From positions 124,001-188,000 of the forward strand of contig NZ_LZSQ01000123.1 in assembly GCF_001665535.1 (NCBI RefSeq): a DNA stretch of 64,000 nucleotides, read 5' to 3'. This document shows, piece after piece, positions 53,410 through 61,555 of the stretch (positions are counted from its first letter, which is position 1; every line of letters begins with the position of its first letter). The notes under the pieces are model-generated. The model saw only the letters and a program-made list of their open reading frames with translations. It was not told the DNA's origin and searched no databases. The position numbers were made by a program, and so were the translations under genes. This DNA comes from Mycobacterium sp. 852002-51961_SCH5331710. Lineage in GTDB: Bacteria; Actinomycetota; Actinomycetes; Mycobacteriales; Mycobacteriaceae.

Positions 53410-53437
53410 ACGCAGCCACGAAGAGGAGCAGCGCTCG

Positions 53438-53836
53438 ATGACTATGACGGACCCGATCGCAGACTTCTTGACGCGTCTGCGCAACGCCAATTCGGCGTAC
53501 CACGACGAGGTGACACTGCCCCACTCCAAGATCAAGGCCAACATCGCCGAGATCCTGAAGCGCGAGGGCTACATCGCCGACTACCGCACCGAGGATGCTC
53601 GGGTCGGCAAGTCCCTCATCGTGCAACTGAAGTACGGCCCCAGCCGGGAGCGAAGCATCGCCGGTCTGCGCCGCGTGTCCAAGCCTGGTCTGCGGGTGTA
53701 CGCGAAATCCACCAATCTGCCGCGGGTTCTCGGCGGCCTCGGCGTGGCGATCATCTCCACGTCGTCGGGGCTCCGAACCGACCGCCAGGCAGCCCAAGAG
53801 GGCGTGGGCGGCGAAGTCCTCGCGTACGTGTGGTAG
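53438..53836 (+). CDS. rpsH: 30S ribosomal protein S8 (uS8)
   Basis: 132 residues from ATG 53438 (MTMTDPIADFLTRLRNANSA), preceded by AAGAGGAG. C-terminal signature GGLGVAIISTSSGLRTDRQA. A longer frame from 53375 begins inside the hairpin element. Binds the 16S platform and in E. coli represses the spc operon. Confidence 0.98.
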   Translation: MTMTDPIADFLTRLRNANSAYHDEVTLPHSKIKANIAEILKREGYIADYRTEDARVGKSLIVQLKYGPSRERSIAGLRRVSKPGLRVYAKSTNLPRVLGGLGVAIISTSSGLRTDRQAAQEGVGGEVLAYVW

Positions 53837-53857
53837 GCGAGAGGGAGTAGAGCTCAA

Positions 53858-54397
53858 ATGTCGCGTATTGGAAAGCAGCCGGTCCCGGTCCCCAGCGGGG
53901 TCGACGTCTCGATCGACGGGCAGAACGTGTCGGTCAAGGGACCCAAGGGGAGTCTCGAACTGTCGGTGGCCGACCCGATCCGGGTGGCTCGTGACGATGA
54001 CGGCGCGATCGTGGTGACGCGTCCGGACGACGAGCGGCGCAGCCGTTCACTGCACGGTCTGTCACGCACGCTGGTGGCGAACCTGATCACCGGCGTCACC
54101 GAGGGTTACACCACCAAGATGGAGATCTTCGGCGTCGGTTACCGCGTGCAGCTCAAGGGTTCCAACCTCGAGTTCGCGTTGGGCTACAGCCACCCGGTGA
54201 CGATCAACGCGCCCGAGGGTGTGACATTCGCGGTGGAGACGCCGACGAAGTTCTCGATCTCCGGCATCGACAAGCAGAAGGTCGGCCAGGTTGCGGCGAA
54301 CATCCGCCGCTTGCGCAAGAGCGACCCCTACAAGGGCAAGGGGATCCGCTACGAGGGCGAGCAGATCCGCCGCAAGGTCGGAAAGACAGGTAAGTAG
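53858..54397 (+). CDS. rplF: 50S ribosomal protein L6 (uL6)
   Basis: 179 residues. MSRIGKQPVPVPSGVDVSID and the second-domain signature PYKGKGIRYEGEQIRRK. Sits at the base of the L7/L12 stalk near the elongation-factor site. Confidence 0.99.
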   Translation: MSRIGKQPVPVPSGVDVSIDGQNVSVKGPKGSLELSVADPIRVARDDDGAIVVTRPDDERRSRSLHGLSRTLVANLITGVTEGYTTKMEIFGVGYRVQLKGSNLEFALGYSHPVTINAPEGVTFAVETPTKFSISGIDKQKVGQVAANIRRLRKSDPYKGKGIRYEGEQIRRKVGKTGK

Positions 54398-54399
54398 AA

Positions 54400-54813
54400 A
54401 TGGCTTCAACCACAAAGGATTCGGCAGCGCCGACGCGCAAGCCCGTGGGCCAGAACATCTCTGAGACCCGTCGGGTCGCGCGGCTGCGTCGCCATGCTCG
54501 GTTGCGCAAGAAGATCTCCGGTACGGCAGAGGTGCCGCGGCTGGTGGTCAACCGTTCGTCGCGGCACATCCACGTGCAGCTGGTGAACGACCTCGAAGGC
54601 ACCACGCTGGTCGCCGCGTCCTCGATCGAGGCCGACGTGCGTGCGGTCGAAGGGGACAAGAAGGCGCACAGCGTGCGGGTCGGTCAGCTGATCGCCGAGC
54701 GCGCGAAGGCCGCAGGTATCGACAAGGTCGTGTTCGACCGCGGTGGTTACACCTACGGCGGACGGATCGCGGCGCTCGCCGATGCGGCGCGCGAGGGCGG
54801 ACTGCAATTCTGA
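54400..54813 (+). CDS. rplR: 50S ribosomal protein L18 (uL18)
   Basis: 137 residues. RRVARLRRHARLRKKISGTA, RLVVNRSSRHIHVQLVNDLE and FDRGGYTYGGRIAALADAAR. Binds 5S rRNA with L5. Two bases after rplF. Confidence 0.99.
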   Translation: MASTTKDSAAPTRKPVGQNISETRRVARLRRHARLRKKISGTAEVPRLVVNRSSRHIHVQLVNDLEGTTLVAASSIEADVRAVEGDKKAHSVRVGQLIAERAKAAGIDKVVFDRGGYTYGGRIAALADAAREGGLQF

Positions 54814-54844
54814 TGACTGACTTCAACACAATGGGAAGGACTGC

Positions 54845-55504
54845 ATGATGGCCGAACAGGCAACAGCCGGCGGCCCCCAGGACGGCCGCGGCTCGCGAGA
54901 CCGCGACGGACGTGGCCGTCGCGATGACCGTGGCGGTCGTGGTCGCGACGGCGGTGACAAGAGCAACTACCTCGAGCGCGTCGTCTCCATCAACCGCGTG
55001 TCCAAGGTCGTCAAGGGTGGTCGCCGGTTCAGCTTCACCGCGCTGGTGATCGTCGGCGACGGCAAGGGCATGGTCGGTGTCGGCTACGGCAAGGCCAAGG
55101 AAGTTCCGGCCGCCATCGCCAAGGGCGTCGAAGAGGCTCGCAAGAACTTCTTCCGGGTCCCGCTGATCGGCGGCACCATCACGCACCCGGTGCAGGGCGA
55201 AGCCGCCGCCGGTGTCGTGATGCTGCGACCCGCCAGCCCCGGTACCGGTGTGATCGCCGGCGGTGCCGCTCGCGCGGTGCTGGAATGTGCCGGCGTGCAC
55301 GACATCCTGGCCAAGTCGCTGGGCAGTGACAACGCGATCAACGTGGTGCATGCCACCGTTGCCGCGCTGAAGCTGCTGCAGCGTCCCGAAGAGGTCGCGG
55401 CCCGGCGTGGCCTGCCGATCGAGGATGTGGCGCCCGCGGGCATGCTGCGGGCGCGTCGTGAGGCCGAGGCGCTCGCCGCGTCGGCTGCGCGTGAGGGGTC
55501 GTAA
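54845..55504 (+). CDS. rpsE: 30S ribosomal protein S5 (uS5)
   Basis: 219 residues (starts ATGATG; the second ATG at 54848 may be used). A Gly/Arg/Asp-rich N-terminal extension of about 40 residues precedes the usual ERVVSINRVSKVVKGGRRFS and GYGKAKEVPAAIAKGVEEAR. Part of the mRNA entry channel; affects fidelity. Confidence 0.99.
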   Translation: MMAEQATAGGPQDGRGSRDRDGRGRRDDRGGRGRDGGDKSNYLERVVSINRVSKVVKGGRRFSFTALVIVGDGKGMVGVGYGKAKEVPAAIAKGVEEARKNFFRVPLIGGTITHPVQGEAAAGVVMLRPASPGTGVIAGGAARAVLECAGVHDILAKSLGSDNAINVVHATVAALKLLQRPEEVAARRGLPIEDVAPAGMLRARREAEALAASAAREGS

Positions 55505-55507
55505 ATC

Positions 55508-55696
55508 ATGGCAGAGCTGAAGATCACCCAGGTGCGCAGCACCATCGGTGCGCGCTGGAAGCAGCGGGAGAGCCTGCGGTCGCTGGGGCTGCGCAAGATC
55601 AGCCAGTCCGTCGTCCGTGAGGACAACGCGCAGACGCGCGGCCTGATCAAGACCGTGCATCACCTCGTCAAAGTAGAGGCGGTCGAGACGAAATGA
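55508..55696 (+). CDS. rpmD: 50S ribosomal protein L30 (uL30)
   Basis: 62 residues, MAELKITQVRSTIGARWKQR with the conserved LRKISQSVVREDN. Stop overlaps the rplO ATG (ATGA). Confidence 0.98.
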   Translation: MAELKITQVRSTIGARWKQRESLRSLGLRKISQSVVREDNAQTRGLIKTVHHLVKVEAVETK

Positions 55697-56136
55697 CACC
55701 CATCAAGCTCCATGACCTGAAGCCGGCACCCGGTTCGAAGACCGCCAAGACCCGTGTGGGCCGCGGTGAGGGTTCGAAGGGTAAGACCGCCGGTCGCGGC
55801 ACCAAGGGCACCAAGGCCCGCAAGAACGTCCCCGCGACATTCGAGGGCGGCCAGATGCCGATCCACATGCGGCTGCCGAAGCTCAAGGGCTTCCGTAACC
55901 GCTTCCGCACCGAGTACGAGGTCGTCAACGTCGGCGACATCAACAAGCTGTTCCCGAAGGGCGGCGATGTCGGCGTGGACGAGCTGGTGGCCGCGGGTGC
56001 GGTGCGCAAGAACACGCTGGTGAAGGTGCTCGGCGACGGCAAGCTCACCGTCAAGGTGAACGTCACCGCGCACAAGTTCAGTGGCAGCGCCCGCGACAAG
56101 ATCTCCGCAGCGGGCGGTTCGGCGACCGAGCTGTAG
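55693..56136 (+). CDS. rplO: 50S ribosomal protein L15 (uL15)
   Basis: 147 residues. LHDLKPAPGSKTAKTRVGRG, the basic Gly-rich GSKGKTAGRGTKGTKARKNV, and GGQMPIHMRLPKLKGFRNRF. Last gene of the spc unit here; secY, which usually follows directly, is displaced by 6.6 kb, and a terminator intervenes. Confidence 0.99.
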   Translation: MTPIKLHDLKPAPGSKTAKTRVGRGEGSKGKTAGRGTKGTKARKNVPATFEGGQMPIHMRLPKLKGFRNRFRTEYEVVNVGDINKLFPKGGDVGVDELVAAGAVRKNTLVKVLGDGKLTVKVNVTAHKFSGSARDKISAAGGSATEL

Positions 56137-56152
56137 TCCGCTGTCGACCGGG

Positions 56153-56185
56153 AGCCCCTGCCGTCACGGCGGGGGCTTTCGTGTT
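56153..56185 (+). terminator. Intrinsic terminator after rplO
   Basis: AGCCCCTGCCG (56153-56163), loop TCA, CGGCGGGGGCT (56167-56177), one T-G wobble, followed by TTCGTGTT. Seventeen nt after the rplO stop. Confidence 0.85.
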
Positions 56186-56253
56186 CGGGTGGGCGTAACG
56201 CCACCCGTCGTCGAACGATATTGTGCGTAGGCGCAAACCCGTCAGGAGCAGAT

Positions 56254-56608
56254 ATGACCTCCATCCGCCGGCTCACCGCCATCGCCGTGGCCGCCGGTCT
56301 CGCACTGTCGGCAGGCACCGCGACGGCGACCGCCCCAGGATGAGAATTCGGCGGTGGACGCGAAGTTCGCCGAACAGGTCGCCGCCCTGGAGATCCCGCT
56401 CGGCGAGACCGATCTACCGGAGTTGGGTCACGGAATCTGCGACATGCTCACCACCGGGTTGGCCGGTACCGCCAACCCCGTGCCCGTCGTGCGCGGCGTG
56501 GTGAACCGCCTCACCAGTGCGGGCATGAGCCGCGGGCAGGCCGCGGGACTGATGCGCGCGGCCGTCGGCGTCTACTGCCCGCAGCACGCCCGCTATCTGG
56601 GCCGCTGA
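56254..56608 (+). pseudogene. DUF732 secreted protein with a single-base frameshift
   Basis: Begins MTSIRRLTAIAVAAGLALSA with a signal peptide ending TATATAPG, then a stop at 56341-56343. The DUF732 domain continues in the next frame: DENSAVDAKFAEQVAALEIP ... GICDMLTTGL ... CPQHARYLGR, ending 56608. One extra base in CCCCAGGATGAG explains the break. The mature family is about 80-90 residues with two Cys (both present). AGGAG precedes the ATG. Broken gene or sequence error. Confidence 0.82.
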
Positions 56609-56609
56609 C

Positions 56610-56894
56610 CTACTGCCGCCACTCGAAGCAGCCGACACCGGGGACGCACCCGCCGCCACCCCAGGGGCCGCCGTGTCCGCAGACCCCGTCGGCGGTGCAG
56701 CCTCCACCACCGTCCGGGCCGCCGCGTCCGCATGTTCCGTCGGCTGCGCATCCGCCGTAATCGGGGCCCTGTGCAGAATGACTGATCGGCGTGCCCGGAT
56801 AGCTCTGGGCGATTGCGACAGGTGCCGCGGCGATCGCCGTCGCCGCCACGCCCGCCATCAGCAGCGGTGCGAGGGTTCTCAGTTTCGCGATCAT
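56610..56894 (-). CDS. Small secreted Cys/Gly-rich repeat protein
   Basis: 94 residues. Signal peptide MIAKLRTLAPLLMAGVAATA...APVAIA|QS. The mature ~65 residues are repeats: YGGCAADGTCGRGGPDGG, GGCTADGVCGHGGPWGG, GGCVPGVGCFEWRQ. Six Cys in three C-x(4-5)-C pairs suggest disulfides or metal binding; a conserved D-G-x-C-G-x-G-G-P unit repeats. I do not know the family. Convergent with the DUF732 gene, stop two bases apart. Confidence 0.7.
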   Translation of the reverse strand: MIAKLRTLAPLLMAGVAATAIAAAPVAIAQSYPGTPISHSAQGPDYGGCAADGTCGRGGPDGGGGCTADGVCGHGGPWGGGGCVPGVGCFEWRQ

Positions 56895-56969
56895 GATTCC
56901 GGTCTACCACCAAGATCAAGAAAAGTTAAATCACCTAAGCGTCAGCAAACTCTCCAACGCGTCGGGGCG

Positions 56970-57896
56970 TCACCGCAGGTGCGGAATCACCTCTGCGGCC
57001 AGACGTTCCATCTGTTCGCGGTCCTCGGCGACGTTCTCCCCGACCGGGTTGAGCAATAGCATCTCGGCGCCTGCGTCGATGACCTCGCGCAGCCTTCGAA
57101 CGACATCGGCGGGGGTGCCTGAGACCGGTACGTTGTCGATGCCCGCCATGCCGCCGTAGATGCGGTGCAGGCCGGCCAGCACTCGCTCCCTGGCGCGCGC
57201 AGGGTCGTCGTCGACAATCAGGTACACGCGCTTGCCGATCGTGAAACCCGTTGCCTCCCTGTTCTGTTCGTTGAGCTCGCGGCGGACGGTCTGGACGGCT
57301 TCGGTGAACGCGGCCGTCGTGGACGATCCCGCCCCGAGGAACGCGTCGCCGTGCCGCACCGCCCTGGCGATCGCGCGGGGGGCGTTGGCCCCGAACCAGA
57401 TCGGCGGGTGTGGCCGCTGCACGGGCTTCGGTTGTACCGGCAACGCGTCGACGTCGCGAAAACGCCCGCGGTACGTCACCTTCGGGTCGTCGGACCACGC
57501 CGACTTCATCAGCTCGAGTCCCTCGGTGAAGGCGCGGACGAACGTGGCGGGTTCGACACCGAACGCGGCGAACTTGCGGGTGCCCCCGCCCGGAGCCACA
57601 CCGAGGTCGAGCCGGCCGTGGCTGAGGTGGTCGACGGCCGTGACCGCCGAAGCCAGCTGCAGCGGTTCATGCAGGGTGGTGACCAGGACGGCCACCCCGA
57701 GGCGGAGCCGCGTGGTCTGCCCCGCGGCCCAGGCCAGCATCTCCAGCGGCGCGAGCAGTGGTGACGGGCCGATCGTCTGCTCCAGCGTCCACCCACCGGT
57801 GAAGCCCAGTTCCTCGGCCCGGATCAGGTAGTCGCGAGTGCCCTCGGCGTCGAAGCCGGCCGCCACGCGCTGGGGAAGCGAGATGTCGAAGCGCAC
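56970..57896 (-). CDS. LLM-class flavin-dependent oxidoreductase (likely F420-dependent)
   Basis: 308 residues from GTG 57896. Luciferase-like monooxygenase fold: ISLPQRVAAGFDAEGTRDYL, AEELGFTGGWTLEQ, TTRLRLGVAVLVTTLHEPLQ, VDHLSHGRLDLGVAPGGG, PPIWFGANAPRAIARAVRHG and a late GTPADVVRRLREVIDAGAEM. Many mycobacterial members use F420 rather than FMN. Substrate unknown. A longer frame up to 58136 overlaps sppA and was not used. Confidence 0.85.
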   Translation of the reverse strand: MRFDISLPQRVAAGFDAEGTRDYLIRAEELGFTGGWTLEQTIGPSPLLAPLEMLAWAAGQTTRLRLGVAVLVTTLHEPLQLASAVTAVDHLSHGRLDLGVAPGGGTRKFAAFGVEPATFVRAFTEGLELMKSAWSDDPKVTYRGRFRDVDALPVQPKPVQRPHPPIWFGANAPRAIARAVRHGDAFLGAGSSTTAAFTEAVQTVRRELNEQNREATGFTIGKRVYLIVDDDPARARERVLAGLHRIYGGMAGIDNVPVSGTPADVVRRLREVIDAGAEMLLLNPVGENVAEDREQMERLAAEVIPHLR

Positions 57897-57948
57897 GGCA
57901 CCACGGTAGACGGGGTGGCCCGCGAGGCGGCGTCGGTACGCTCGAACC

Positions 57949-59742
57949 ATGCTCGCCTTCCTCCCCGGCATGTCCGGACTGCCCGGTCTGGCCGATGTAC
58001 GCGCACTGGCCCGGCGCATCGACACGGCCCGCCACAACGGTGTCCCGAACGGATGTGTGCTCGAACTCGATCTGACGTCGGTGCCGAACGAGACGGGCGG
58101 GTTCGATCCGCTCGCGTTGATCTCCGGGGCGGGCAAGCCGCTGTTGTTGGGTGAGGCCGTCGCCGCGATTCACCGCGCGGCGGACGACGATCGGGTCGCC
58201 GGGTTGGTCGCGCGCGTGCAGCTGCCGGCCGCGTCGCCGGGGCCGGTGCAGGAACTGAGGTCGGCCATCGCCGCGTTCAGCGACGTCAAACCGTCACTGG
58301 CGTGGGCCGAAACCTATCCGGGCACCCTGTCGTACTACCTGGCCTCGGCGTTCCGCGAGGTTTGGATGCAGCCGGCCGGAACCGTCGGCCTGGTGGGATT
58401 CGCGACGAATGCGATATTCCTTCGGGGCGCGCTCGACAAGATCGGAGTCGAGGCACAGTTCATCGCACGTGGCGAATACAAGTCTGCCGCAAACCGTTTC
58501 ACCGAAGACCGCTATACCGACGCCCATCGTGAGGCGGATGAGCGGTTGATGCAGAGCCTGCACTCCCATGTGCTGGAGGCGGTCGCACAATCGCGCCACC
58601 TCGAGGCCAGGGAGATCGACGCCCTCGCCGACAAGGCGCCGTTGCTTCGTGACGACGCCCTGGCGGGCAGGCTGATCGACCGCGTCGGTTTCCGCGACGA
58701 GGCCTACGCCCGCATCGCCGAACTGGTTGGCGCACCGGACTTCACGCCCGGGGCGGATGCGGACGCCGACGACGCACCGCCGCGGCTGTTCTTGTCGCGG
58801 TATGCGCGGGCCACGGCCGGGCGTCAGAGCCTTACGCCGTCGATCCCGGGCCGGAAGAAGGCCACGATCGCCGTCGTCACGCTGCACGGCGCGATCGTCA
58901 GTGGCCGGGGCGGCACGCAGCCGCTGCCGATCGGTGGTTCCAGCGCAGGCGGAGACACGATCGCCGCGGCGCTTCGCGAGGCCGCGTCTTCCGACGACGT
59001 CTCGGCGATCGTGCTGCGGGTCGACAGCCCCGGCGGTTCGGTCACCGGATCGGAAACCATTTGGCGCGAGGTACAACGGGCCCGCGACAAGGGCAAGCCG
59101 GTGGTCGCGTCGATGGGTGCGGTCGCCGCGTCGGGCGGCTACTACGTGTCGATGGCCGCCGACGAGATCGTCGCCAATCCCGGCACCATCACCGGGTCGA
59201 TCGGCGTGCTGGCAGGCAAGCTCGTCGCCCGCGAACTCAAGGGCCGCCTCGGCGTCGGCTCCGGCACGGTACGCACCAACCGCAACGCCGACGCCTGGTC
59301 GCTCAACGAACCGTTCACCGACGAACAGCGCGCGCTCGTGGAGGCAGAGGCCGACCTGCTCTACACCGATTTCATCGAGCGGGTCGCGGTGGGCCGCAAG
59401 ATGAGCGTCGAGGACGTCGACGCCGTTGCGCGCGGCCGGGTGTGGACCGGCGCGGACGCACACGACCGCGGTTTGGTCGACAACCTCGGCGGCCTACGCA
59501 CCGCGATCACGCGGGCCAAGGTGCTCGCGGGGATGGACGCCGAGGCCGAGGCGCGCATCGTGTCATATCCCGGTTCGTCGCTGATGGACCGGCTGCGACC
59601 CAAGCCGTCGTCACAGCCCGCGGCGTCGCTGCCCGATGCCGTGGTCGGGATGCTGGGGCGGTCGGTGATGCAATTGGTCGATCAGGCGGAGCGCTCATTC
59701 ACCGGGCTGGGCGCGTTGTGGCTCGGCGAGCACCGGTTCTGA
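57949..59742 (+). CDS. sppA: Signal peptide peptidase SppA (protease IV)
   Basis: 597 residues, double-length bacterial type with two tandem domains. General base Lys178 in ARGEYKSAANRF lies in the N-terminal half; nucleophile Ser395 in MGAVAASGGYYVSMAAD in the C-terminal half, plus GSIGVLAGK and GRVWTGADAHDRGLVDNLGG. It cleaves leftover signal peptides at the membrane; the N-terminus here has little hydrophobic anchor, so membrane attachment is unclear. Order matches Rv0724. Confidence 0.95.
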   Translation: MLAFLPGMSGLPGLADVRALARRIDTARHNGVPNGCVLELDLTSVPNETGGFDPLALISGAGKPLLLGEAVAAIHRAADDDRVAGLVARVQLPAASPGPVQELRSAIAAFSDVKPSLAWAETYPGTLSYYLASAFREVWMQPAGTVGLVGFATNAIFLRGALDKIGVEAQFIARGEYKSAANRFTEDRYTDAHREADERLMQSLHSHVLEAVAQSRHLEAREIDALADKAPLLRDDALAGRLIDRVGFRDEAYARIAELVGAPDFTPGADADADDAPPRLFLSRYARATAGRQSLTPSIPGRKKATIAVVTLHGAIVSGRGGTQPLPIGGSSAGGDTIAAALREAASSDDVSAIVLRVDSPGGSVTGSETIWREVQRARDKGKPVVASMGAVAASGGYYVSMAADEIVANPGTITGSIGVLAGKLVARELKGRLGVGSGTVRTNRNADAWSLNEPFTDEQRALVEAEADLLYTDFIERVAVGRKMSVEDVDAVARGRVWTGADAHDRGLVDNLGGLRTAITRAKVLAGMDAEAEARIVSYPGSSLMDRLRPKPSSQPAASLPDAVVGMLGRSVMQLVDQAERSFTGLGALWLGEHRF

Positions 59743-59743
59743 G

Positions 59744-60643
59744 TCAGCGCTTGATCGCCGACAGGTAGCTCATGTCGGTGAACAACCCGATGGTGCTGTC
59801 CTCGTCGAACGTGAAACCGTTGGCGGCGTAGGCATCTGGCATCTTCTGCGTCGTGACGTCCCAGCCGCGGTCGGTGAGATACTCGACGACGTCGTTGCGT
59901 TCGCCGTGATAGATGAGCTCACCCATCTCGATGTTCTGCCCGTATGCCTGTAACCGCTCGGCGATCTCGCGCGAGCGCTCGTCGGCGAACATGCTGACGT
60001 CGGGGATGTGCTCGGTCGCGAGCCGGCTGCCCGGCGCGCTCAGCTCGTCGATCCGGTCGAACAGCAGATCCTGGGCCTCGGGCGGCAGGTAGATCAGCAG
60101 CCCCTCCGCGCTCCACGCCGTCGGCTTGGTCGGGTCGAAACCGTTGTCCAGCAGGGCTTTCGGCCAGTCCTCGCGCAGGTCGATCGCCAACGCCCGCCGG
60201 TCCGCCGTCGGCTCGGCCCCCAGCGCCGCCAGCGTATTGGTCTTGAAGGCGATGACGTCGGGCTGGTCGAGTTCGAAGACGGTGGTGCCCGTCGGCCACG
60301 GCAGGCGGTAGGCGCGGGCGTCGAGCCCGGAGGCCAGGATCACCGCCTGACGGACACCCGCATCGACGGCGTCGGTGAACATGCGGTCGAAATGGCGGGT
60401 GCGCACGCTCATGCCCTCGGCGGCCCGCCGCGTGTTGAACCGGGCATCGATCGCGTCCAGCGATATCTCGCCGTCGAGCGCGCGCACGAAGAAGTCCAGC
60501 CCGACCGCGCGCACCAGAGGCTCGGCGTACGGGTCGTCGATCAGGCCCTCGCGGTGGCTCAACACGCGTTGTGCGGCGACCATCGTCGCGGTCGAGCCGA
60601 CGCTGGAAGCCAGGTCCCAGGTGTCGTTGTCGGTGCGTGCCAT
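59744..60643 (-). CDS. Class I SAM-dependent methyltransferase, copy 1
   Basis: 299 residues of the mycobacterial TIGR00027 methyltransferase family. Shared framework: NDTWDLASSVGSTATMVAAQ, IDDPYAEPLVRAVGLDFF, VRQAVILASGLDARAYRL (SAM site), VFELDQPDVIAFK, WSAEGLLIYLPPEAQDLLFD. Substrate unknown; leucine carboxyl methyltransferase-like fold. Its stop ends one base from the sppA stop. First of three tandem paralogues (Rv0725c-Rv0731c region). Confidence 0.9.
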   Translation of the reverse strand: MARTDNDTWDLASSVGSTATMVAAQRVLSHREGLIDDPYAEPLVRAVGLDFFVRALDGEISLDAIDARFNTRRAAEGMSVRTRHFDRMFTDAVDAGVRQAVILASGLDARAYRLPWPTGTTVFELDQPDVIAFKTNTLAALGAEPTADRRALAIDLREDWPKALLDNGFDPTKPTAWSAEGLLIYLPPEAQDLLFDRIDELSAPGSRLATEHIPDVSMFADERSREIAERLQAYGQNIEMGELIYHGERNDVVEYLTDRGWDVTTQKMPDAYAANGFTFDEDSTIGLFTDMSYLSAIKR

Positions 60644-60652
60644 CCGTGCTCC

Positions 60653-61555
60653 TCAGTTTCGGGTTGCGATGATCGCGAGCGAATCCCGCATCGGGGCAAG
60701 CAAATCGGTGTCGGGAAACGTGCGGCCGTATCCCGCGAACACCTCGGGCCGGTTCCTCGTTGAGACGTGCCATCCGTGTTCGGTGAGATATTCGCCGACG
60801 TGGCGGCGCTCGCCCGCATAGAACAGGTGCGAGATGTCGAGGTGCGCGCCGTTGTCGCCCCACTGCTTGCTGATCGCCTTGCTGCGTTCGCCGATCGTCG
60901 CCGCGGCGTCGGGATGATATTCGGTGGCCAGCTTGCTGCCCGGTGCGCTCAGCCCCCCGATGTCGTCGAACAGTCGGTCCTGCGCCTCGGGCGGCAGGTA
61001 GACGAGCAATCCCTCGGCGCTCCACGCTGTGGGCTGTGCCGGATCGAAACCACTGTCCCGCAGTGCTTTCGGCCAGTCGTCACGTAAGTCGACACCGACC
61101 GTGCGCAGCTCGGCCGACGGCCTGGCCCCCAGTGACGACATCGTCGAAGCCTTGAACTCGATCACCTGCGGCTGGTCGATTTCGTAGACGACGGTTCCGG
61201 GTGGCCACGGCAACCGGTAGGACCGCGAGTCCAGACCGGACGCCAGGATCACCGCCTGCCGGATGCCCGCGCTCGTCGCGTCTGCGAAGAAGTCGTCGAA
61301 GAACCGCGTGCGCACCGCGATCATCTTCGCCATGAAGTCCGCTCCGGCGCCGTCGATGTCGTTGCCCTCGATGCCGCCGTCGACCAGGCCCGTGAAGAAG
61401 TCGATGCCGACCGCGCGCACCAGGGGAGCGGCGTACGGATCGTCGAACAACGGATCCTCCTCGCGGCTGGCGATCGCGCGGGCGGCCGCGACCATCGTGG
61501 CCGTGGTGCCCACGCTCGACGCCAGATCCCAGCTGTCCGAATCCGTCCGGCTCAT
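60653..61555 (-). CDS. Class I SAM-dependent methyltransferase, copy 2
   Basis: 300 residues, same family: SDSWDLASSVGTTATMVAAA, FDDPYAAPLVRAVGIDFFTG, RQAVILASGLDSRSYRLPWP, YEIDQPQVIEFK, WSAEGLLVYLPPEAQDRLFD. More diverged in the C-terminal lid than its neighbours. The start overlaps the stop of copy 3 (ATGA), so these two are co-translated. Confidence 0.9.
   Translation of the reverse strand: MSRTDSDSWDLASSVGTTATMVAAARAIASREEDPLFDDPYAAPLVRAVGIDFFTGLVDGGIEGNDIDGAGADFMAKMIAVRTRFFDDFFADATSAGIRQAVILASGLDSRSYRLPWPPGTVVYEIDQPQVIEFKASTMSSLGARPSAELRTVGVDLRDDWPKALRDSGFDPAQPTAWSAEGLLVYLPPEAQDRLFDDIGGLSAPGSKLATEYHPDAAATIGERSKAISKQWGDNGAHLDISHLFYAGERRHVGEYLTEHGWHVSTRNRPEVFAGYGRTFPDTDLLAPMRDSLAIIATRN

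Noticed and set aside
56325..56345. Programmed +1 frameshift linking signal peptide and DUF732 domain
   Set aside because: No slippery codon: the P-site GGA or CCA cannot re-pair in the new frame, and there is no SD-like stimulator. A simple indel is the better explanation.
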